A stretch of DNA of 17,765 bases. It comes from Proteobacteria bacterium UBA6921 (GTDB lineage: Bacteria; Pseudomonadota; Gammaproteobacteria; SG8-11). Below, one piece after another: positions 1 through 6,024 of the stretch. Under the pieces are notes generated by a model, which was given only the letters and a program-made list of their open reading frames with translations, was not told the origin of the DNA and ran no database searches. Location of the stretch: the NCBI GenBank assembly GCA_002450895.1, contig DKAR01000165.1:1-17765 (forward strand), given 5' to 3'. Position 1 is the stretch's first letter, and each line of letters opens with the position of its first letter. The position numbers and the translations under genes are program-made.

Positions 1-1611
1 CACGAATTGCGCACACCGCTCAACGCCATCATTGGTTACAGCGAAATTTTGCAGGAAGAAACCAAGGAGCGCGGCCACGAAGCGTATTTGTCCGATCTCA
101 GAAAGATCTATTCGGCGGGACGTCATTTGTTGGCGCTGATCAATGACATCCTCGATATCTCCAAGATCGAAGCCGGAAAAATGCGGCTGTACGTGGAGTA
201 CTTCGATCTTTATCCAGTGGTGCAGGAAGCCGTGGGCACCGTGCAACCGATGATGGATCGCAACAAGAACCAGTTCGAAGTGGAGTGCGACCCTTCGATC
301 GGCTACATGCGTTCGGATATGACGAAGGTGCGCCAGGTGTTGTTCAATTTGCTGAGCAACGCTGCCAAATTCACGCATGGCGGAAAGACATCTTTGTCGG
401 TTAAAAAGCACTTCGACAACGGACAGGAATGGATCGCATTTACCGTGAAGGATTCCGGTATCGGCATGGACGACAGACAAGTCGCCAATTTGTTCGAAGC
501 ATTTATGCAGGCCGATGCGTCGACGACGCGGCGCTATGGCGGTACGGGTTTGGGTCTCGCCATCAGTCAGCGATTTTGCCGCATGCTGGGTGGAGCAATT
601 CGTGCCGAAAGCCGCCTTGGCCAGGGTTCGTCCTTTACCGCGACGTTACCGGCTGAATTGCGCGAAGCACCGCTGATCAGCGATTCAGCCACGGCGGGGC
701 CTCGAGTGGCGGAGGCGATTTCTCAGGCCTTGAGCCAGATCGGAGAAGAATCCTCTGTGTCTGGAAACCACTTGTCGCGCGAGGTCCGCCTGGGACGGCC
801 CGACGAGGCATCGCCTTCGTCGTCTGAACGGCGATCGAAGGTGAGCACAGTTCTGGTCATCGACGATGACCCGTCCATCCACGATTTATTGACGCGCATT
901 CTGGGGCGCGAAGGTTTCAGCCTGGTCAGCGGCTATAGCGGTGCGGAAGGGCTGGCATTGGCCAAGTCGTTCCGCCCGGACGTGATCTTGCTGGACGTCA
1001 TGATGCCGGGGATGGACGGCTGGAAGGTTCTTGAAGAGCTTAAGCGCGATCCGCACCTCACGGACGTCCCAGTCATTATGCTGACGATGCTGGACAATGA
1101 CTGGCAATCCACTGAACTAGGTGCAAAAACTCAGCTCGGCAAGCCGGTAAATCGCCAGGAATTGCTCAGTGAGGTGATCCAGTCCGTGCGCATGCCCAGC
1201 CAATGCCGGATTCTTCTTGTGGATCACAATGCAAACGAACGCGAAACAATGCGCAAAACCCTTGAAGAACGCGGCTGGTTGGTCGATGAAGCTGAGAGCG
1301 GAAGAATGGCATTGGCCAAGCTGCGGGAGCAGCGACCGTCATTGATTCTCTTGGACTTGCTGCTGCCGGAGATGGATGGCGTCGAGGTGATTTCCGAGCT
1401 CAGAAAGCGCAGCGACTGGCGAACCATTCCGGTCGTCTTGTTGACGTCCCGGGTCGCGAACTCCGAAAAACATGCCGAGCCGATCCGCGGCGTTGTTGCC
1501 AAGTCGGGAAGTACAGACGAGGAATTACTAAAAGCGGTTAGTTCAATTGTGACGTCCTATGCGGAGCGTCGAGTAAACGTGCCCGATACTGCGGCGTCGG
1601 GACAAGGGTAA
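1..1611 (+). CDS. Hybrid sensor histidine kinase, C-terminal part (HisKA-HATPase-REC-REC), 5' end outside window
   Basis: The window opens on the H-box: nt 1-3 encode the phosphoacceptor His of HELRTPLNA, so the sensor domain lies upstream and is not visible. Counting that His as residue 1, the N-box Asn is residue 120, the DSGIGM box starts at 151 and the GGTGLGL box spans 180-186, so the ATP-binding domain looks intact. Receiver 1 has the acidic pair D288/D289, acceptor D332 and Lys381. Receiver 2 keeps acceptor D452 and a Lys near 501, but its acidic pair reads D408-H409, so Mg2+ binding and phosphorylation may be weakened. Family knowledge: such proteins autophosphorylate on His and pass phosphate to their own or separate receivers. 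It is the first gene of a tight operon; the next start lies 6 bp past its TAA. No Hpt domain is visible, so a separate phosphotransferase or direct transfer is needed to reach the downstream receivers. The input signal is unknown. Confidence 0.93.
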   Translation, partial: HELRTPLNAIIGYSEILQEETKERGHEAYLSDLRKIYSAGRHLLALINDILDISKIEAGKMRLYVEYFDLYPVVQEAVGTVQPMMDRNKNQFEVECDPSIGYMRSDMTKVRQVLFNLLSNAAKFTHGGKTSLSVKKHFDNGQEWIAFTVKDSGIGMDDRQVANLFEAFMQADASTTRRYGGTGLGLAISQRFCRMLGGAIRAESRLGQGSSFTATLPAELREAPLISDSATAGPRVAEAISQALSQIGEESSVSGNHLSREVRLGRPDEASPSSSERRSKVSTVLVIDDDPSIHDLLTRILGREGFSLVSGYSGAEGLALAKSFRPDVILLDVMMPGMDGWKVLEELKRDPHLTDVPVIMLTMLDNDWQSTELGAKTQLGKPVNRQELLSEVIQSVRMPSQCRILLVDHNANERETMRKTLEERGWLVDEAESGRMALAKLREQRPSLILLDLLLPEMDGVEVISELRKRSDWRTIPVVLLTSRVANSEKHAEPIRGVVAKSGSTDEELLKAVSSIVTSYAERRVNVPDTAASGQG

Positions 1612-1617
1612 GAAACT

Positions 1618-2757
1618 ATGCTGGTTGAGCCACTGCCAGAGACGATACCGACAACGTTTTCGGTCCTTGTCGTCGATGACAACGAAATGAATCGCGACAT
1701 GCTGACGCGCCGACTTGAACGTCAGGGCTATCGCGTCGAAATTGCGACGAATGGCCTGATCGCTATCGACATGGTCGAGAAAGGGTCGTACGACCTAGTG
1801 TTGCTCGACATTATGATGCCGGAGATGAATGGTTATCAGGTGCTCGAACGCCTGAAAGGAAATCCGAATACCCGCCACATTCCCATCATCATGATCAGCG
1901 CACTGGAAGAAATGGAGAGCGTGGTGCGCTGCATTGAGCTCGGCGCAGAAGATTACGTGCTGAAGCCGTTCAATCCGATCTTGTTAAAAGCCCGCGTCGG
2001 AGCGTGTCTTGAAAAGAAACGCCTGCACGACCAGGAAGTGCGCTACAGAACCCAGATCGAACAGGCCAATACCGTCCTCGAGCACCGCGTTCGCGATCAG
2101 GTCAAGGAAATCTCCGACGCGCAGCTGGGTGCCATATTCGCGATGTCCAAGCTGGCGGAATCGCGCGATCCGGAAACCGGAGAGCATCTGGAACGAATGC
2201 GCGAGTATTGCCGTATTCTTTCCGTCGAACTCGGCAAGCTTTCGCGCTACGAAAAAATCATCGATGCGCGATTTGTCGATACGATTTATGCCGCGAGCCC
2301 GCTGCATGACGTGGGCAAGGTTGGTATTCCCGATGGTGTCCTGCTCAAGCCCGGCAAGCTGACGGACCGTGAATGGGTCATCATGCGTACGCATCCGCTC
2401 ATCGGCGCGCAGACGCTGCTGCAAGTGAATCGCGAATTCCCGGGTAATCTCCTGCTACAGATCGGCATGCAGATCGCTGGCGGGCACCACGAAAAATGGG
2501 ATGGTTCCGGATATCCGTTTGGCATGAAGGGCGAGGAAATACCGTTGGTCGCGCGCATTCTTGCATTGGGTGATGTCTACGATGCACTGACGTCAAAACG
2601 CTGCTACAAGGATGCGTTCACCCATGACGCGAGCCGGACAATGATCGTCGACCAGCGCGGACGCCATTTCGATCCTGAGATTGTTGAAGCATTTCTGGCA
2701 ACAGAGTCTGAATTCAAGAAGGTCCGTGAGTTTTATCAGGACCCCCCGGAGGACTAG
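1618..2757 (+). CDS. Response regulator with HD-GYP domain, probable cyclic-di-GMP phosphodiesterase (RpfG-like)
   Basis: A 379-residue protein. The N-terminal receiver (about 15-130) has D20/D21, acceptor D64 and Lys116. A linker with coiled-coil character (about 132-170) leads into the HD-GYP domain (about 170-370). Visible HD-GYP signatures are H190, the H230-D231 pair, H290-H291-E292, G298-Y299-P300 and D319, so the metal site and the GYP motif are complete. Family knowledge: REC-HD-GYP proteins hydrolyse cyclic di-GMP to pGpG and/or GMP in the cytoplasm, usually under control of receiver phosphorylation. The start is ATG 1618, 6 bp after the kinase stop, with AAGGG at 1604-1608 as ribosome site. 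It is the only protein in this operon with a recognisable effector domain, so lowering c-di-GMP is the best guess for the output of the pathway. The receiver's first helix closely resembles that of the two DivK-like proteins downstream. Confidence 0.93.
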   Translation: MLVEPLPETIPTTFSVLVVDDNEMNRDMLTRRLERQGYRVEIATNGLIAIDMVEKGSYDLVLLDIMMPEMNGYQVLERLKGNPNTRHIPIIMISALEEMESVVRCIELGAEDYVLKPFNPILLKARVGACLEKKRLHDQEVRYRTQIEQANTVLEHRVRDQVKEISDAQLGAIFAMSKLAESRDPETGEHLERMREYCRILSVELGKLSRYEKIIDARFVDTIYAASPLHDVGKVGIPDGVLLKPGKLTDREWVIMRTHPLIGAQTLLQVNREFPGNLLLQIGMQIAGGHHEKWDGSGYPFGMKGEEIPLVARILALGDVYDALTSKRCYKDAFTHDASRTMIVDQRGRHFDPEIVEAFLATESEFKKVREFYQDPPED

Positions 2758-2767
2758 GAGACGCAGC

Positions 2768-3133
2768 ATGTCCAAGATACTGCTAGTAGAAGACAACGAA
2801 ATGAACCGCGACATGCTGTCTCGCCGCCTCGAACGCAAAGGCTTTCAGGTGGTGATCGCCGCCGACGGCAGCGCTGCGCTGACGATGGTGACGACTGAGC
2901 AGCCGGATCTGATCCTGATGGATATGAGCTTGCCGGTCCTGGATGGATGGGAGGCGACCCGGCGCCTTAAGGCATCGCAGGAGACGAAGCACATCCCCAT
3001 CATCGGGTTGTCAGCCCATGCCATGGCCGGTGATCGCGAAAAGGGGCTTGCCGCGGGATGCGACGAATATGACACCAAGCCGGTGGAATTCGACCGGCTG
3101 CTGAAGAAGATTCACGAGTTTCTTCCGGCCTGA
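2768..3133 (+). CDS. DivK-like single-domain response regulator, copy A
   Basis: 121 residues, just one receiver domain. Active-site residues are all present: E8/D9, acceptor D52, Ser82 (in GLSAHAM) and Lys104 (in TKPVEF). The start at ATG 2768 is chosen because AGGAG (2756-2760) lies 7 nt upstream and the protein then begins directly at beta-strand 1; a longer in-frame reading would run into the HD-GYP gene. Family knowledge: stand-alone receivers of this type (DivK, CheY, Spo0F) act by binding kinases or other partners, or as phosphate shuttles or sinks. It has no output domain. It is 104/121 identical to the protein at 3961-4326. Its immediate neighbour is a REC-REC protein, an order that recalls divK-pleD. 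Specific partners cannot be read from the sequence. Confidence 0.92.
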   Translation: MSKILLVEDNEMNRDMLSRRLERKGFQVVIAADGSAALTMVTTEQPDLILMDMSLPVLDGWEATRRLKASQETKHIPIIGLSAHAMAGDREKGLAAGCDEYDTKPVEFDRLLKKIHEFLPA

Positions 3134-3143
3134 GCCCCGCGCA

Positions 3144-3950
3144 ATGCGTTGTGACGATTTTTCCATCCTTGTTGTGGACGACGACGCGACCAATTGCGCC
3201 ATTCTGGGCGGCTGCCTGAAAAAGGAAGGTTACAACGTCGCGGAAGCGAGCAATGGTGCGGAAGCAATCGATCTCGCCAGCGCCGAGCTGTTTGATCTGA
3301 TGTTGCTCGACATCAATATGCCGGAAGTCGACGGATTTCAGGTGATGGAATCCATCCGCAAGGATCCGCGCCAGCAGCGCATGCAAATCATTATGACAAC
3401 CGGGTCGAAAGATGCGGAAAGCGTAAACCGGTCCGTTAAGCTCGGCGCCATCGATTACATCGTCAAGCCGTACGATCTGCAAAATGTCCGCTCGCGTATC
3501 TGGCGTGTGCTGACTTGGGAATCGGCACAACGCCCACCCCAGCATTCGCCCGTTCGTGCGACGGACACACGCATCGGTGTTCTCGATCCTCATGAGCGCT
3601 CCCGGACGGCGATTCAGCGCTGCCTGGAAGCAGACGGAAATAAAGTCACTATACTTACGAACGAACAAGAGGCTCACGGCGCCGCTGAGGCGCAAGAAAT
3701 CGAAGTCCTGCTCGTTGATGTCGCGTCGACCGAGTACAGTGGTCAGGAAATAATCAGTGCGGTTCGGCGCTTGCCGAACCCGCCTGCGGTCGTGGTGGTC
3801 ACGTCAGACGAAACACGGGAAACGCTTGAAAGCTGTATCGCTCACGGAGCGGCGGCCTATGTCATCAAGCCGTTTCATGCCGGTGTTCTACGAAATCGGG
3901 TCCAGGTTTGTTTGGCAGCTCAAAAGACACGGAAAGCGCAGGGGGCGTGA
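3144..3950 (+). CDS. Double-receiver response regulator (REC-REC, PleD-like without GGDEF), second receiver degenerate
   Basis: 268 residues with two receivers and no C-terminal effector. Receiver 1 (about 6-125) is complete: D12/D13, acceptor D56, Lys108 in IVKP. Receiver 2 (about 142-258) keeps a candidate acceptor D192 and Lys242 in VIKPF, but the acidic pair reads D148-P149. It therefore probably binds Mg2+ poorly and may serve as a dimerisation or adaptor domain, like the second receiver of PleD. The start ATG 3144 has no good ribosome site. It lies 10 bp after the preceding stop, so translational coupling is likely. The domain order matches the N-terminal two thirds of PleD, but the coding frame ends after receiver 2, with the next DivK-like start 10 bp later, so there is no room for a GGDEF domain. 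Function is inferred only: a phosphorylation-controlled adaptor. Confidence 0.88.
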   Translation: MRCDDFSILVVDDDATNCAILGGCLKKEGYNVAEASNGAEAIDLASAELFDLMLLDINMPEVDGFQVMESIRKDPRQQRMQIIMTTGSKDAESVNRSVKLGAIDYIVKPYDLQNVRSRIWRVLTWESAQRPPQHSPVRATDTRIGVLDPHERSRTAIQRCLEADGNKVTILTNEQEAHGAAEAQEIEVLLVDVASTEYSGQEIISAVRRLPNPPAVVVVTSDETRETLESCIAHGAAAYVIKPFHAGVLRNRVQVCLAAQKTRKAQGA

Positions 3951-3960
3951 GGGTTGCGGT

Positions 3961-4326
3961 ATGTGGAAGATATTGCTTGTAGAAGACAACGAAATGAATC
4001 GTGACATGCTGTCGCGCCGCCTGGAGCGCAAAGGCTTTCAGGTTTCAATCGCAGCCGATGGTAGCGAAGCATTGACGATGGCTCTGACCGAAAGCCCGGA
4101 TTTGATCCTGATGGACATGAGTCTTCCCGTTCTGGATGGCTGGGAAGTGACGCGTCGGCTCAAGGCGGCAAAAGACACGCAAAAGATTCCGATCATTGGA
4201 TTGTCGGCCCATGCCATGGCGGGCGACCGTGAAAAGGGAATTGCGGCGGGCTGTGACGACTACGATACCAAGCCCGTTGAGTTCGACCGACTCCTGAAGA
4301 AGATCGGCGAATTCCTGAAGTCGTAG
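3961..4326 (+). CDS. DivK-like single-domain response regulator, copy B
   Basis: 121 residues, one receiver, same length and active site as copy A: E8/D9, D52, Ser82 and Lys104. The open frame extends upstream over the previous gene. ATG 3961 is preferred because it gives the same N-terminus as copy A and has GAGGG (3949-3953) 7 nt upstream, overlapping the previous stop. The 17 differences from copy A cluster after the acceptor loop (residues 69-74) and at the C-terminus; the phosphorylation face is nearly unchanged. DNA differences are largely at third codon positions, so the duplication is not recent and both copies appear to be under selection. Likely a phosphate shuttle, sink or allosteric partner. 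It lies between two REC-REC genes. Whether the two copies have distinct partners is unknown. Confidence 0.92.
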   Translation: MWKILLVEDNEMNRDMLSRRLERKGFQVSIAADGSEALTMALTESPDLILMDMSLPVLDGWEVTRRLKAAKDTQKIPIIGLSAHAMAGDREKGIAAGCDDYDTKPVEFDRLLKKIGEFLKS

Positions 4327-4346
4327 ACGTTCAAGAGATTTGCGCC

Positions 4347-5159
4347 ATGCATAACGCCGAGCGATCCGTACTGGTGGTGGACGACGGCGAAACGAATCGC
4401 GATTTGCTGGCGCGTCGGTTGCAAAAAGCCGGATACCAGGTCGTTACCGCTGCCAGTGGCGCCGAAGCGCTGAAGTTGCTGGCGCTGGAGCGATACGACG
4501 TCATCTTGCTGGATATTCTGATGCCCGACCTGAACGGGTATCAGACGCTTGAGAAGATCAAGGCCAATCCCCTGATTCGCGACATCCCGGTCATCATGGT
4601 GACGGCGGTGACGGATATCGACAGTGTGACGAGTTGTATTACGCTTGGCGCCGAAGACTATATCGTTAAACCGCTCGATTTTGGAATGCTGCAGTCACGA
4701 ATCTGGCACTGCCTCGCGAAGGCATCGTTGCGCTCGCAGAATCGGGATCCGGCGAAATCCCGGGACGGGGATGCTCCATCGACGGTGCTGGTCGTCGATG
4801 ACATAGAGTTGAATCGATACACCATCGCTGCACGGTTGCGCCGCGCTGGCTATAACACGGAAATTGCGGGAGGCGCGAAAGAGGCGTGGTCAATCGTGCA
4901 TTCGAAATCGGTCGATTTGATCCTGCTTGATCTGAGAATGCCGGAAATTGATGGTTACATGTTTCTTGACGAACTGAAGAACGATGTCCATTACAAGGAT
5001 GTTCCAGTCATCATACTTTCGGCCGAAGGCGACAGTGAGGCGATCGAACGTGCGCTGAATCAGGGCGCCTCGGACTACATCGTCAAACCGTTTCACGCCC
5101 AACTCCTGAAATCCCGTATCGACGCGTGTATTGCAAACGCGCGCGTGCTTAAGCCTTAA
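4347..5159 (+). CDS. Double-receiver response regulator (REC-REC, PleD-like without GGDEF), both receivers intact
   Basis: 270 residues. Receiver 1 (about 6-125) has D12/D13, D56 and Lys108; receiver 2 (about 145-265) has D151/D152, D195 and Lys248. Unlike its paralogue at 3144-3950, both domains carry a full phosphorylation site. A polar linker (about 126-144) separates them. The start ATG 4347 follows AAGAGA at 4333-4338 and comes 20 bp after the previous stop. It is the last gene of the operon: the stop is followed directly by a strong hairpin terminator. No effector domain is present, so it must act through protein contacts or as a phosphate acceptor. With the DivK-like gene upstream it forms the second unit of a tandem DivK/REC-REC duplication. 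The REC-REC paralogues have diverged far more than the DivK paralogues. Confidence 0.9.
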   Translation: MHNAERSVLVVDDGETNRDLLARRLQKAGYQVVTAASGAEALKLLALERYDVILLDILMPDLNGYQTLEKIKANPLIRDIPVIMVTAVTDIDSVTSCITLGAEDYIVKPLDFGMLQSRIWHCLAKASLRSQNRDPAKSRDGDAPSTVLVVDDIELNRYTIAARLRRAGYNTEIAGGAKEAWSIVHSKSVDLILLDLRMPEIDGYMFLDELKNDVHYKDVPVIILSAEGDSEAIERALNQGASDYIVKPFHAQLLKSRIDACIANARVLKP

Positions 5160-5162
5160 AAC

Positions 5163-5192
5163 AAAAAAACCGGCGTCGCCGCCGGTTTTTTT
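5163..5192. terminator. Bidirectional rho-independent terminator
   Basis: Seven A, a perfect 6-bp GC-only stem (5170-5175 with 5180-5185), a 4-nt loop TCGC, then seven T. Being symmetric, it has a U-tract in either direction, which suits its place between the stop of the + strand signalling operon (5159) and the stop of the - strand cupredoxin gene (5210). Confidence 0.9.
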
Positions 5193-5209
5193 GCAGCAGC
5201 TTCTTTTAA

Positions 5210-5668
5210 TTATTCAACTTTCAGTTCGGCCGACATGCCCTTGGAGTAGTGGGCTTCAACCGTGCCGTCTTTTTCCTGCTCGACCATATTGCAGACGATC
5301 GCATAACGACCGGGTTTCAGGTTAATTGTTTTCTTGTCCTTCTTGCCGGGCTCCATGCCTTCAAATTCTTCAATAATCTTGCCAAACGTCATCGTCTTTT
5401 CATCAATGGCGCCGTCTCTATCGACCGGCAGACGACCCACTGCATCATTGGTGTTCAATTTCATTATGACGATTTCGTGGACTTCCTTGCCCTTGTTCTT
5501 GACGGAAACATCGACTTCACCGGCAGGAACCGCTTCTGCGCCAACGGTGATGTTCCACTCGCGAATTTCGATATCCAGCTTGGACTTTTTTGCAGCCCAT
5601 GCGGGAACCGTCAATGCAACGGTCGTCGCGACCGCGCCGATAGCCAATACAGTACGAATGTTACCCAT
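5210..5668 (-). CDS. Secreted cupredoxin-like copper protein
   Basis: 152 residues. The N-terminus is a signal peptide: a positive start, a hydrophobic stretch at about 7-24, and an Ala-Trp-Ala-Ala cleavage region near 23-26, so the mature protein should be periplasmic. The C-terminal half matches the cupredoxin pattern: H64, then C126, H140 and M145, the usual type 1 copper ligand set. The end of the ligand loop (HYSKGM) resembles the CxxPGHxxxGM ending of COG4454/sulfocyanin-like proteins, but the Cys and His are 14 residues apart, so the loop holds an insertion. The start ATG at 5668 is supported by GGGAGAG about 8 nt upstream and by the signal peptide; longer in-frame readings have no such features. 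Probable role: electron transfer or copper binding. The partner is unknown, and no respiratory gene lies next to it. Confidence 0.85.
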   Translation of the reverse strand: MGNIRTVLAIGAVATTVALTVPAWAAKKSKLDIEIREWNITVGAEAVPAGEVDVSVKNKGKEVHEIVIMKLNTNDAVGRLPVDRDGAIDEKTMTFGKIIEEFEGMEPGKKDKKTINLKPGRYAIVCNMVEQEKDGTVEAHYSKGMSAELKVE

Positions 5669-6024
5669 GATTGATTCTCTCCCTTGTTGATTTATGAGCT
5701 CACATTTGCTGCCACACGGAATATTCGTGGAGGCATCATGAATGCTCGATGAAAGCGCTGGCCAAACAAACGGTCGCCATCGATGGCAACTGGCAAGACT
5801 GACTGGCGTGAAAACACGACGATGTGAGGTCGGGAAAGCAGCGCCTTCGTCCCTGTCACTGGATCCACGAGATGGCTGAAACCTGTCCACACGTGGGTCC
5901 CGCTGGCGTACAGCGAGGTCACTGTACGAGGCCGCAAATACCGGTGTCAAGCGGTTGAAGCTGTTGAAATTTGCGGTAATCCGGCTGCCTCAAACGACGA
6001 AAACATCGGAGTCGTATTCGCAAG
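5669..6024. other. Gene-free stretch of 356 bp: probable promoter and long leader of the cupredoxin gene
   Basis: Open frames on the - strand here (for example about 5692-5937 with a TTG start) have no recognisable product and no ribosome site, so I do not call them. The stretch holds a good sigma-70-type promoter (5921-5950, - strand), giving a leader of roughly 245 nt. Small inverted repeats lie in that leader, such as CGCTG/CAGCG near 5905-5920 and a 12-bp palindrome at 5776-5787, but none resembles a riboswitch I recognise. No terminator was seen after ppsA, so read-through from ppsA is possible. Confidence 0.5.
5921..5950 (-). promoter_or_regulatory. Probable sigma-70 promoter for the cupredoxin gene
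   Basis: On the - strand a perfect -35 TTGACA (5945-5950) is followed after an 18-bp spacer by TACAGT (5921-5926), which matches four of six -10 positions. It points to the cupredoxin start at 5668; transcription would begin near 5914. It lies just downstream of the ppsA stop, so the cupredoxin gene can be expressed apart from pgm-ppsA. Confidence 0.5.

Noticed and set aside
3000..3695. 231-aa open frame on the - strand across the receiver genes
   Set aside because: Overlaps two genes with complete receiver motifs on the other strand and shows no family resemblance.
5776..5787. 12-bp perfect palindrome GCCATCGATGGC
   Set aside because: A few such palindromes are expected by chance in 17.8 kb; no repeat copies or operator context seen.
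5692..5937. 81-aa frame (TTG start) on the - strand before the cupredoxin gene
   Set aside because: No ribosome site, no recognisable product; the stretch is better explained as an untranslated leader.
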